Below, in pieces: positions 8,807 to 16,153 of a DNA stretch of 64,000 nt. The stretch is from NCBI GenBank assembly GCA_910584235.1, contig CAJTZD010000001.1, positions 186,001-250,000 of the forward strand. The letters run 5' to 3'. A program made the position numbers and the translations under genes. Position 1 is the first letter of the stretch. Every line of letters begins with the position of its first letter. The stretch comes from an uncultured Acetatifactor sp. (GTDB taxonomy: Bacteria; Bacillota; Clostridia; Lachnospirales; Lachnospiraceae). Under the pieces are notes generated by a model. The model was not told the origin of the DNA. It worked only from the letters and a program-made list of their open reading frames with translations, and searched no databases.

Positions 8807-9000
8807 AGCATTTTCTTCTCATCCCATCTACGACATACCAACATATGCGTCCTTTTTCACGGAAGGAACCCGTCAGCATCTACTTGCGGTTACGCTTTGG
8901 TGCTGCAACTCGGGAGGGATTTTCCATAGATTCTACTTGTACCGCTTCTCAGCTTACGCGGCTCTCTGTGACATTTCGAAAATATGTACTCGCTCCGTCA
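8774..9000 (-). promoter_or_regulatory. T-box-like leader of the oxidoreductase operon
   Basis: Read on the minus strand, the leader has the order of a T-box. AGAGAGCC opens Stem I, whose arm is GCCGC/GCGGT with a GTAAGCTGAGAA loop. The 3' strand ends CCCGAGTTGC. Then come AGTAGATGCTGACGGG and a CCGT closing a Stem III-like hairpin, and finally an intrinsic terminator. A candidate specifier is ATC (Ile, 8918-8920) or AAT (Asn, 8919-8921) within GGAAAATCCC. The usual GGTGGNACCGCG antiterminator box is not intact: the equivalent place reads TGGCTTCTACCG. It may be a divergent or decayed T-box. The call rests on motif order, not on a model search. Confidence 0.45.
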
Positions 9001-9024
9001 TCGTCTTTTCAATTGATGGTATCT

Positions 9025-9053
9025 ATTTTAATCACAATTCCCTGCCTTGTCAA
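9025..9053 (-). promoter_or_regulatory. strong predicted promoter of the oxidoreductase operon
   Basis: Minus-strand TTGACA (9048-9053) and TAAAAT (9025-9030) with exactly 17 bp between them. Transcription would start near 9018, giving a leader of about 445 bases. Confidence 0.7.
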
Positions 9054-9063
9054 CAATTTTTGA

Positions 9064-9228
9064 ATATTTTATTTCAGATGCAAAAACAACAGTCTCAATG
9101 CGACACAGGTTGCAGCAGAAACCGGGCTTTCCATATCTACTGTCAATAGAATATACAAGAGTTTAAAAAGCAAAGACTATATTGCTCGTGAAAGCCTGAC
9201 TCGCGGCAAATGGATTATACTAAAATAA
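9064..9228 (+). pseudogene. relic of a winged-helix C-terminal domain
   Basis: A plus-strand frame ending in TAA at 9226-9228 reads SLNATQVAAETGLSISTVNR, then IYKSLKSKDYIARESLTRGK and WIILK. This is a recognisable winged helix-turn-helix with the beta-wing ending typical of AlbA_2/AAA_4-type regulators. It has no start codon or ribosome site: upstream in frame is only a short AT-rich stretch after a TGA at 9061. It is therefore the tail of a gene whose body has been lost, stranded between the por promoter and the fucI terminator. Confidence 0.5.
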
Positions 9229-9272
9229 AAACGTAAAGCGGCAGAGTGCCTGTCCGGGCGTTCTGCCGCTTT
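9224..9272 (-). terminator. fucI transcription terminator
   Basis: Minus-strand AAAGCGGCAGA and TCTGCCGCTTT form an 11-bp stem (9235-9272), followed by ACGTTTTTATTTT. It lies just downstream of the fucI stop codon. Confidence 0.8.
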
Positions 9273-9304
9273 TGAAAACTGCATATCTGCTTATAATACT
9301 TCGT

Positions 9305-11098
9305 TTACTTGTACATAGGACCGTACGCCGCACATGCGCGGTAGTCCTGGCCCTCCTTGTCCATGCCGAATGCGTTCCAGGCCGCGGGGCGGAAGATCTT
9401 ATCCTCTGGCACATTGTGCATGCACACGGGGATGCGCAGCATGGAGCACATGGTGATCAGATCCGCACCTATATGGCCGTAGCTGATGGCACCGTGGTTG
9501 GCTCCCCAGTTGTTCATCACGTCATAGGCTGTCTTGAACGCGCCCTCTCCGGTGGTCCTGGGAGCGAACCAGGTACAGGGCCATGTGTAGTCGGTGCGCT
9601 TCCACAGCTTGTCGGACACCTCGTCGGGCAGATGGATGGTCCAGCCCTCCGCGATCTGCAGCACAGGCCCCAGGCCTTTTACCAGATTCAGCCGGATCAT
9701 GGTGGCGGGCATCTGCGCCTCGGTGAGGAAGCGGGAGGAATATCCGCCGCCGCGGAAGTACCCGAAGTCCGCCGCGTTCCAGGTGGTGGCCTCCATGATG
9801 GCTTTCTGGTCCGCCTCGGTGACTTCGTACCAGGGCTTCATGACGCCATTGCCCTCAGCGTCTTTGGCCTGGCCATTGGCATCCAGGCAGGCGGCGCCGG
9901 AGTTGATCAGGTGGATAAAGCCGCCCGCCTCCTTTGCCACGCCTTCCAGTTCATAGCCGGTAGCCTTTTTCACCGCCTCGGGGCTCCAGTAGGTGCGCAC
10001 GTCCGCGAAAATCTGAGCCCGGTTGGTCAGAAGCTTCATGAACAGCATCCCCAGGCCGTTCAAGGTATCGTTCTCCGTGGCCAGTATGTAGGGCTCTCTG
10101 GCGCCGTTCCAGTCGAAAGAGGTGTTCAGCATGGCTTCGGGGAAGTCACAGTTGGGATAGAAGTCCGTCCACTGTCTCTGTCCCTGGAAACCGGCCGCGA
10201 TGGCATTGTGGCCTACCATCTCTTCCTCTCTGCCCTCTGGCAGGTTCTTGTTGCCGTTCATCAGGTCTTTGATAATGCACATCATCTTGACTACAAATTC
10301 CCAGTCCTTATCTTTCTCTTCCCTGGTCTTCTGGACAACCTCGGGATTCTTGTCAAATCCCTCCTTACAGTTTGCTTTCACCCAGGCAAGAGCTTTCTCG
10401 TATTCCGCCTGATCGTAGATGCCCTCTGTCATGCGGCGGATGATCTCCACCTCGTCCACGGACTCCACCCGCATGCCTAAGTACTCCTCGATGAATGCAG
10501 GATCAATGATGGAGCCGCCGATGCCCATGCAGATGGAACCGATCTGCAGATAGGATTTCCCGCGCATAGTGGCAGCCGCCACTGCGGCGCGGCCGAACCG
10601 CAAGAGCTTCTCTTTCACATCCTCCGGGATGGAGGCATCGTCCGCCTCCTGCACGTCATGGCCGTAGATGCCGAAAGCGGGCAGGCCTTTCTGGGCATGG
10701 GTGGCCAGCACTGAAGCCAGATACACCGCGCCGGGACGCTCGGTGCCGTTGAAGCCCCAGACACCCTTGATGGTCTTCGGATCCATGTCCATAGTCTCCG
10801 CGCCGTAGCACCAGCAGGGAGTCACTGTCAGGGTGATGTCCACGCCCGCCTTGCGGAATTTGTCCGCACAGGCGGCAGTCTCGCCTACGCGCCCGATGGT
10901 GGTGTCTGCAATGACCACTTTTACCGGCTCCCCGTTAGAGTAGCGCAGATTCTCCGTAAACAGCGCCGCCGCGGCTTTCGCCATGTTCATGGTCTGATCT
11001 TCCAGGGATTCCCGGACTTTCAGGTATCCTCTCCTGCCGTCGATGGTAGGGCGGATGCCGATCACCGGATAATCGCCAATCAACCTGTTCTCTGCCAT
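9305..11098 (-). CDS. fucI: L-fucose isomerase
   Basis: Cytoplasmic Mn-dependent ketol isomerase converting L-fucose to L-fuculose, the first step of fucose catabolism. 597 residues, matching the FucI family. Recognisable regions are VIGIRPTIDGRRGYLKVRES at the N-terminus, ITLTVTPCWCYGAETMDMD, and GFNGTERPGAVYLASVLA. The C-terminal active-site region NWGANHGAISYGHIGADLIT, then SMLRIPVCMHNV, is also present. ATG follows AAAGGAGG. It stands alone between its own promoter and terminator; no fuculokinase or aldolase is adjacent. Confidence 0.95.
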   Translation of the reverse strand: MAENRLIGDYPVIGIRPTIDGRRGYLKVRESLEDQTMNMAKAAAALFTENLRYSNGEPVKVVIADTTIGRVGETAACADKFRKAGVDITLTVTPCWCYGAETMDMDPKTIKGVWGFNGTERPGAVYLASVLATHAQKGLPAFGIYGHDVQEADDASIPEDVKEKLLRFGRAAVAAATMRGKSYLQIGSICMGIGGSIIDPAFIEEYLGMRVESVDEVEIIRRMTEGIYDQAEYEKALAWVKANCKEGFDKNPEVVQKTREEKDKDWEFVVKMMCIIKDLMNGNKNLPEGREEEMVGHNAIAAGFQGQRQWTDFYPNCDFPEAMLNTSFDWNGAREPYILATENDTLNGLGMLFMKLLTNRAQIFADVRTYWSPEAVKKATGYELEGVAKEAGGFIHLINSGAACLDANGQAKDAEGNGVMKPWYEVTEADQKAIMEATTWNAADFGYFRGGGYSSRFLTEAQMPATMIRLNLVKGLGPVLQIAEGWTIHLPDEVSDKLWKRTDYTWPCTWFAPRTTGEGAFKTAYDVMNNWGANHGAISYGHIGADLITMCSMLRIPVCMHNVPEDKIFRPAAWNAFGMDKEGQDYRACAAYGPMYK

Positions 11099-11137
11099 TA
11101 TATGTCCTCCTTTAATTCAATAAAGTAAAGTGATTTT

Positions 11138-11165
11138 ATTATAACATATTGTCATTATTTTTCAA
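11138..11165 (-). promoter_or_regulatory. predicted fucI promoter
   Basis: Minus-strand TTGAAA (11160-11165) and TATAAT (11138-11143), 16 bp apart, about 40 bases before the fucI start. Confidence 0.65.
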
Positions 11166-11280
11166 GTTTGCAGAGGACAAAAATCTCCTTAAAAATATCC
11201 TATTTGTTCATCTGCGTCCCGCTATGAAACCATCTGACGGCGCGTTTGTCTTTTGCAGCGCTTCTTGAAGATACCGGCCC

Positions 11281-12864
11281 TCACCCCATCCGCAGCCGAA
11301 ATGTCTTCGGCGCCAGCTTATACACCAGAATACACGCGACCACGCCGTACAGCACACAGAACACAATCGTCATGCCCCCGAACACCAGCGTGGGCATGCG
11401 CAGCTGCATGAGAAAATAACATACCATGTAGGTGGCTATGGAGACCAGCTTATAGGTTCCCCCCTTTAGCTCCGTCCCCACCGTATAGGGCTGGAGCAGG
11501 TAATAGATGGTCAGATAGTGGACGGAGAAGAACAGGCTCATGCACACCATAGAGACCACCAGCACCACATAGTTGACCGGCTGGTCTGTCCCGCCGGACA
11601 CCAAGAGCACCAGCGCCAGACCAAAGCCCAGTATCAGCGCCGGAACCGCGTTGATCTTCATGATTTCCCGCAGCCGAATCCGAAACAGCTTCAGCACAAA
11701 GCCAGGCCTTTTATAGAACGAATATGTCAGCAGGCTATGGTCGCAGTTCATGAACAGCGCCTGGGTAAAGCTTGTGCCCCGGTTGATGGCATATAAGATA
11801 AACGCAAAATAGGGCAGACAGGTCATGACCAGCTTATTGGCCATGGGGCGAAGCTGCGGCTTCAGATACAGGGCAAGCAGCGCGCCGACAGTCAAAGCAG
11901 CGCACACATAGGAAATCCGTTCCGCCGACTTCCACAGAATCTTCCTGTGCCGCCTGACAAAGAGCTCGTTGAGGTACTCAAAGCCGCTTTTTTTGCTGGT
12001 AATGGACACGTCCGCAGAAATCTTCTTCTCATTGGCCTGCTTTACGGTCCGCACACTCCGCGATGATGCGTCCATCTGGGACATGGTGTCGGACAAAAGA
12101 GTGCGGCACACCTCCTTGTATTCCCCAAATCTGTAGATCCTGGGAATGCCGGCCGCCCCCAGCAGGATGCTAAGCAGCGCCAGCACCGCAGGAATGCCCA
12201 TGGGCAGCACGAGACCGAAAGCAGGCAATCCGTAAGCCGCCAAAAGCAGCAGGGCAATCCCCAGCCACTGGAATTTGTCAAGCTTGTTTTCATTGTACAC
12301 ATTCCCACGCCGCTCATAATCCCAAAGCGTATACGACACATAGGACAGCTTGTATCCCGCAACGGAAAAGGGCAGCAGCAGGCAGAGCCACACCGGAACG
12401 CCTCCCAGCAGCCCAAACAGCAGAGAGCACGGTAAAAAGCCTATAACTACCTTTAAAATCGAATATCCATAGTTCACCAGCGTATACTCCCTGGCATCCA
12501 TCCGCATCAGGATAATGGCATAGTATTTGTCTTTTGTGGGATTAAAAAGCGTGGTGTTGGCAAAGCCGCCAATGACGGTCAAAAACAGAAGAATGTGGAG
12601 AAAAACCTCCTGTCCGGGCAGTCCGTCATACAGCAGACAAGGCAGAAAGACCATAAGGAGCAGATACAGGAATTTCCCCAAAAATACCGAGGCCACTTCC
12701 CAGATAACGGAAAGCACACTCGCCACGATTTTCAGCCAATGCATGCCGTACAGTTCCCCCGGCAGGAGCTTCTTTACCAGCGGAATCTGCTTCAGGGAAT
12801 ACAGGATGCCGTTGACCCGGTATGTAATTTTCAGAGAAAAGGACAAAATCAATGTTTTCTTCAA
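11281..12864 (-). CDS. ABC transporter permease, large multi-spanning
   Basis: 527 residues with about twelve hydrophobic segments (for example FLYLLLMVFLPCLLYDGL and LYGVVACILVYKLAPKTF near the C-terminus). It probably forms the membrane part of an exporter with the ATPase encoded just upstream. The start is a TTG at 12862-12864, seven bases after AGGAGG; no in-frame ATG lies near this site. A GC hairpin (12878-12892) precedes the ribosome site. Part of an XRE regulator - membrane protein - ATPase - permease operon. The substrate is unknown; an antimicrobial or peptide is a guess from context only. Confidence 0.8.
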   Translation of the reverse strand: MKKTLILSFSLKITYRVNGILYSLKQIPLVKKLLPGELYGMHWLKIVASVLSVIWEVASVFLGKFLYLLLMVFLPCLLYDGLPGQEVFLHILLFLTVIGGFANTTLFNPTKDKYYAIILMRMDAREYTLVNYGYSILKVVIGFLPCSLLFGLLGGVPVWLCLLLPFSVAGYKLSYVSYTLWDYERRGNVYNENKLDKFQWLGIALLLLAAYGLPAFGLVLPMGIPAVLALLSILLGAAGIPRIYRFGEYKEVCRTLLSDTMSQMDASSRSVRTVKQANEKKISADVSITSKKSGFEYLNELFVRRHRKILWKSAERISYVCAALTVGALLALYLKPQLRPMANKLVMTCLPYFAFILYAINRGTSFTQALFMNCDHSLLTYSFYKRPGFVLKLFRIRLREIMKINAVPALILGFGLALVLLVSGGTDQPVNYVVLVVSMVCMSLFFSVHYLTIYYLLQPYTVGTELKGGTYKLVSIATYMVCYFLMQLRMPTLVFGGMTIVFCVLYGVVACILVYKLAPKTFRLRMG

Positions 12865-12877
12865 GCCGATACCTCCT

Positions 12878-12892
12878 GCCCGCCAGACGGGC
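12878..12892 (-). promoter_or_regulatory. GC hairpin upstream of permease ribosome site
   Basis: Minus-strand GCCCGTCTGGCGGGC runs straight into AGGAGG of the TTG-initiated permease and is preceded by AGCAAATCTGACAGGC. It shares hairpin, GCAAAT and position with the elements before porG and the GNAT gene. Confidence 0.5.
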
Positions 12893-12916
12893 GCCTGTCA
12901 GATTTGCTTTCCATAC

Positions 12917-13618
12917 CTATGCCTGCTCCCGCAGAGCCGCAATGATCTTCTCGCGAAATTCTCTGCCGTCCAGGTGGCTCTTCTCCACCACCTCCAGTCC
13001 CCCGTGGTTCAGCAGGATGATCTCATCGCACAAATCCAGCGCAAGATCCAGGATGTGGGTGGAAAAAATCGTAATGCGGTTCTGCTTTAAAGACCGCAGA
13101 AGCCCTTTCATCTCCTCCGCCACCACTACGTCCAGGGATGTGAGCGGCTCGTCCAGGAGCAGGATGTTGGGCCTGGCAATGATATTCACCAGCATCTGCA
13201 TCTTGTTCTTCATGCCGTGGGAATAATCCTTTAGCAGCTTATCCCTGTCCTCCGGGGCAATGCCCATAAATCCAAAATACTCGTCCAGGGGCCTGACCCG
13301 CCCGATTGTCTTCTCGTTGATATCTATGAAAAACTTTAAGAACTCTCTTCCCGTCAGGAACTCCGGGACAGTGGGCGTAGAGAGCACATATCCGATGTCA
13401 TCCGCCATAAGCCCCCGCCGCCCGGCATCCGTCTCCAGGAAAAATTCGCCGCCGTCCGCTTTCACGTCCCGGTTGATACAGTTGAAAAGCGTGGTCTTGC
13501 CCGCTCCGTTGCGGCCCAGGAGGCCGTAGATTTTCCCCTCTTCAAAGGTAAAGCTAATGTCCCGCAGGACTTCCTTTTTCTCATAGCTTTTGGACACATG
13601 TTCGATGATGAATTTCAT
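12917..13618 (-). CDS. ABC transporter ATP-binding protein
   Basis: 233 residues. Walker A GLLGRNGAGKTTLFN and Walker B NILLLDEPLTSLD are intact, and the H-loop is IFSTHILDLALDLC. The signature motif is divergent (DYSHGMKNKMQML in place of LSGGQ), as in many CcmA-like exporter ATPases. ATG at 13618 is preceded by AAAAAGGAG. The permease follows 52 bases downstream and should be its partner. Confidence 0.9.
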   Translation of the reverse strand: MKFIIEHVSKSYEKKEVLRDISFTFEEGKIYGLLGRNGAGKTTLFNCINRDVKADGGEFFLETDAGRRGLMADDIGYVLSTPTVPEFLTGREFLKFFIDINEKTIGRVRPLDEYFGFMGIAPEDRDKLLKDYSHGMKNKMQMLVNIIARPNILLLDEPLTSLDVVVAEEMKGLLRSLKQNRITIFSTHILDLALDLCDEIILLNHGGLEVVEKSHLDGREFREKIIAALREQA

Positions 13619-13646
13619 AAATGATTTTCTCCTTTTTGCCCCGCCG

Positions 13647-14132
13647 TCACATCCTGCGGCTATAGTATTGCGTCAGCGCATACTCCAGCAGCACTTTCGC
13701 CCCAAATGCCCCCGCCAAAGCAAGGATTACCCACATAGGCCCGTCCGTCAGGATAGCGATCCAGGCGATTCCCATGACGGCCCACTGCAGGGCGGTCCCT
13801 GCTCCGGCCTGAGCCCGGCGGCGAATGGCTCCGTTGCGCTCGTCCTTTGCCTCGATTTCATTCAGCCTATGCTGTTCGGGATGCCTCTCTTCGAAACGGC
13901 TTATGAGAAAATGTACCATTCCCAGGGCGAAGCACATGGATCCCAGCCCTACCATAATCCCTGCGGCCTTGTCCGGAAGACTACCCTTTGCCAACAGGGC
14001 GGTCAGCAAGATCAATATTCCGCAGATTCCGAGAGCCGGCGCCCATCTCTTCTTTGGAATTCTTTTCATCCATGGAATGCTGTTCTTCCATAAAGTGCCT
14101 TTCTTCCATGGGGTACTTCTTTTCCATCTCAT
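13647..14132 (-). CDS. small four-helix membrane protein with repeat-derived N-terminus
   Basis: 161 residues. ATG at 14132 overlaps the XRE stop codon (ATGA) behind AGGAGGAG, so the start is secure. Hydrophobic segments are GICGILILLTALLA, MVGLGSMCFALGMVHFLI, ALQWAVMGIAWIAIL and MWVILALAGAFGAKVLLEY, with a charged loop between the second and third. The first 25 residues (STPWKKGTLWKNSIPWMKRI) come from 18-bp repeats (14052-14123) that elsewhere in the window encode MEERHS in another frame. Probably an accessory to the ABC transporter; no named family is recognised. Confidence 0.75.
   Translation of the reverse strand: MRWKRSTPWKKGTLWKNSIPWMKRIPKKRWAPALGICGILILLTALLAKGSLPDKAAGIMVGLGSMCFALGMVHFLISRFEERHPEQHRLNEIEAKDERNGAIRRRAQAGAGTALQWAVMGIAWIAILTDGPMWVILALAGAFGAKVLLEYALTQYYSRRM
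14052..14126. repeat. 18-bp minisatellite inside the small membrane protein gene
   Basis: Four degenerate 18-bp units on the plus strand, at 14052, 14070, 14088 and 14106. The best unit is CCATGGAATGCTGTTCTT. They are in coding sequence and preserve frame because the unit is 18 bp. Confidence 0.7.
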
Positions 14133-14332
14133 GGCTGCTCCTCCTCATAGATAAAGATGTCCTCAATGGCCATTCCGAAATACCGCGCTATCTTAAACGC
14201 CAGCAGGATCGAGGGATTGTAACGGCCATTCTCCAGCGATCCGATGGTCTGCCTTGAGACCTCCAGCGCGGCGGCAAGGTCTTCCTGCCTGATTCCGCGG
14301 TCTTTGCGGATTTCTTCCAGGCGGTTCTTCAT
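14129..14332 (-). CDS. XRE-family transcriptional regulator
   Basis: 67 residues, essentially one Cro/CI-type helix-turn-helix: MKNRLEEIRKDRGIRQEDLA, then AALEVSRQTIGSLENGRYNP. Such short proteins (like YozG/HTH_3) autoregulate small operons. ATG at 14332 follows AAGGAGG. First gene of the ABC exporter operon; its stop overlaps the next start. The promoter ~135 bases upstream lies between two identical palindromes that are plausible operators for this protein. Confidence 0.9.
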   Translation of the reverse strand: MKNRLEEIRKDRGIRQEDLAAALEVSRQTIGSLENGRYNPSILLAFKIARYFGMAIEDIFIYEEEQP

Positions 14333-14468
14333 GGCTGTCCTCCTTGTATCTCTCTTCTTTGCGCACCAATGCCTTTGGCAGAAAGCGGGGCGCGACATGT
14401 TGCTTTTCCAAAGTCCCAGCAAAATGCATGTATCCCCCCAAAGCTTGCGGCTCGCCAGGTTCTACGGA

Positions 14469-14517
14469 AAGTATACTTTACATTATACACTGATTCCGCA
14501 AAATGTCAAGTATACTT
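14469..14517 (-). promoter_or_regulatory. promoter flanked by paired AAGTATACTT operators
   Basis: Minus-strand TTGACA (14504-14509) and TATAAT (14482-14487), 16 bp apart. The palindrome AAGTATACTT occurs at 14508-14517, overlapping the -35, and at 14469-14478, just past the -10. Their centres are 39 bp apart. The flanks are also mirrored, giving GGAAAGTATACTTGACA on one side and its near reverse complement on the other. This fits repression by the XRE dimer encoded next. Confidence 0.75.
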
Positions 14518-14775
14518 TCCATGTTTTTAGCATTTTTCCGTGGCTTCTTCTGTCTTTCTATCCGGCTTTTCTATTTGGTTCCTTTACGATTCCTTTTTTG
14601 TCAGAAATCCGCTTTCCACGGCTGACTGACTATATGGCGGTCTGGCCGCCTGATGGCTTGGCGGCTTATATGTGAGCTATAGCGAGCATTCTGTCTTCTC
14701 TTTGGGACGCTCTCCCTCCACCTCCCCGATATACATGATACGGCTGGACGGAGCAGGACTTTCAGAATGCACTTT

Positions 14776-15336
14776 TTATTTCTCCGCCTCATAATCGCCG
14801 CGCAGGATTCCATAGACGCACATATCGCAGATCCCCTGGTTGTTCCAGCCCGCCTGGCGCAGGAGTCCCTCATAGCGCAGCCCGCACTTTTTCATTACCA
14901 TTCCACTGTGAGGATTGTTCACGTCATGCCGGGCAATAATCCGGTTCACCCCCACTTCCCGGAACAAAAAGCGAATTACCTCCGAAAGGCATTCCGTTGT
15001 TATCCCGCGGTGCCACCATTCCTTTCCGATGCAGTACCCCACCTGGGCCTCGCCCACCTCTTCTCTCCAGGTCACAACGGAAATGCTCCCGATGGGCTCC
15101 ATTGTTTCTTTCCAGACGATGGCCCACTGATAACATGCGGGATCCTCATTCTTCTCCACCCAGGAGGCTACTACCTTTTTTGTCACCTCCTCCGATGTAT
15201 GGGTGGGCCATGTCAGAAATTTCGTCACCTCCGGGTCGCTTGCCCAGTTGCGGAACATGGGTTCTGCGTCCTCCGGCACGAATGCCCGCATGATCAGCCG
15301 CTCCGTCTCCAGCCTCCTGCTTCCTAAATGCTCCAT
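14776..15336 (-). CDS. GNAT-family N-acetyltransferase (RimJ/RimL-like)
   Basis: 186 residues, the usual length. The N-terminus LETERLIMRAFVPEDAEPMF is typical of the RimJ/RimL subgroup. The acetyl-CoA binding region is VGYCIGKEWWHRGITTECLS, and the last strands (VNNPHSGMVMKKCGLRYEG) also match. It acetylates an amine, possibly a protein N-terminus or an aminoglycoside-like compound; the substrate cannot be told. ATG at 15336 follows GAGGAGG, preceded by a GC hairpin (15352-15367). No good promoter was found directly upstream. Confidence 0.88.
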   Translation of the reverse strand: MEHLGSRRLETERLIMRAFVPEDAEPMFRNWASDPEVTKFLTWPTHTSEEVTKKVVASWVEKNEDPACYQWAIVWKETMEPIGSISVVTWREEVGEAQVGYCIGKEWWHRGITTECLSEVIRFLFREVGVNRIIARHDVNNPHSGMVMKKCGLRYEGLLRQAGWNNQGICDMCVYGILRGDYEAEK

Positions 15337-15351
15337 TTTTTCCTCCTCTCT

Positions 15352-15432
15352 GCCCCCTTAGGCGGGCGGCCGTCCCTATTTGCGATGTACGTCAGCGCCG
15401 GTGTTTTCTGCTTGTCAAGAAAACCGGCGCTT
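15352..15432 (-). promoter_or_regulatory. two hairpins in the GNAT leader
   Basis: The first is GCCCGCCTAAGGGGGC (15352-15367), directly before the GNAT ribosome site and preceded by GCAAATAGGGACG. The second is a 14-bp stem, AGCGCCGG..TTTTCT with AGAAAA..CCGGCGCT (15394-15431), with a two-base bulge. The GCAAAT-AGGGA-GCCCGC order closely matches the porG leader. Confidence 0.5.
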
Positions 15433-15493
15433 TCCACCAACCGTAAAACCCATGCAGGCCCGGGCGTCAGGCAAGATGTCAGTCCCAGGCGTC

Positions 15494-15543
15494 AAAAAAG
15501 GCCGGGACCTGAAGAAAGAAATCTCTCCTCCGGACACCGGCCC
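15494..15543 (-). terminator. terminator of an orphan small transcription unit
   Basis: Minus-strand GGCCGG and CCGGCC arms with an inner AGAAAG/CTTTCT-like pairing, followed by six T (15494-15499). It lies 13 bases after the stop of a 76-codon frame and about 375 bases from a good promoter on the same strand. Confidence 0.55.
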
Positions 15544-15555
15544 AAAGCCTGGATT

Positions 15556-15786
15556 CTATTGTTGAGAATCCCTGATACCTGTCAGGTTCTCCTCAGGTTC
15601 CACGGAACTTTTCCGGTGTCTGGATTGAAAGAAATGTAAGAGGCCATGGATGAGGTCATTCCGGGACATGCGACGGATGCCGCCACAAAAAGACCGGATC
15701 CCTTTCCAGGCTGGTTCCAGTCTCCCTGCATCATTGAAGCTGTCGCGAACAATCTGCCCATTCCCATTTTCCTCCAACTCCACCAA
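15556..15786 (-). CDS. possible small protein in an orphan transcription unit
   Basis: A 76-codon frame from GTG (15786) to just before a terminator. The protein is basic in its middle (GLLHFFQSRHRKSSVE) and resembles nothing I know. The ribosome site is weak (AAGG). An overlapping frame at 15582-15839 with an ATG after AAAGG is an equally weak alternative. The unit has its own promoter and terminator, so a small regulatory RNA is as likely as a peptide. Confidence 0.25.
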   Translation of the reverse strand: MVELEENGNGQIVRDSFNDAGRLEPAWKGIRSFCGGIRRMSRNDLIHGLLHFFQSRHRKSSVEPEENLTGIRDSQQ

Positions 15787-15817
15787 GCCTTACAGCCAGG
15801 TGCCTCTTTCCTCTTTC

Positions 15818-15895
15818 CACCGAAATCCCATTCTTCCATGGAGCGCCTTTCTTCCTTTGAAACGCTTTTCTTCCATTTAGAATGTCTTTCTTAAG
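15818..15895. repeat. degenerate copies of the 18-bp minisatellite
   Basis: Imperfect units of 18-20 bp built on CCATGG-GCCTTTCTT (clearest at 15837-15854), irregularly spaced, in the leader of the orphan transcription unit. This is the most decayed of four loci in the window. Confidence 0.5.
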
Positions 15896-15918
15896 ACCCT
15901 GGAAAAGTATTAGACCCT

Positions 15919-15946
15919 ATTCTACTCGTTTTCCGGAAAATGTCAA
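15919..15946 (-). promoter_or_regulatory. predicted promoter of the orphan small unit
   Basis: Minus-strand TTGACA (15941-15946) and TAGAAT (15919-15924), 16 bp apart. The nearest recognised gene downstream (GNAT) is 580 bases away and beyond a terminator. Confidence 0.6.
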
Positions 15947-16081
15947 TAGCCTTTTTCCGGTAGCTCCGGCAGCCATCTCCATGATACATGGAGGTTGAAA
16001 CCTTTTCAAGGGAGTTTTACACACATCTTGCAGATTCCAAAGAAGCGAAGAGACGCATCCCCGAAAGCTGCTAAATATGGA

Positions 16082-16110
16082 TTGTGAAAAATCGGCAATC
16101 ATGTTAGAAT
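16082..16110 (+). promoter_or_regulatory. predicted promoter of the DUF4869/ATPase pair
   Basis: TTGTGA (16082-16087) and TAGAAT (16105-16110) are separated by 17 bp, about 45 bases before the DUF4869 start. Confidence 0.6.
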
Positions 16111-16153
16111 AGGCATGTAAAAACACCTAAAACTGACGAAAGGCAGAGAATAC

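Noticed and set aside
9272..10480. 402-codon plus-strand frame
   Set aside because: Antisense to fucI, whose family identity is certain.
15582..15839. 85-codon minus-strand frame
   Set aside because: Begins inside repeat DNA and has no conserved-looking composition; mentioned only as an alternative in the orphan unit.
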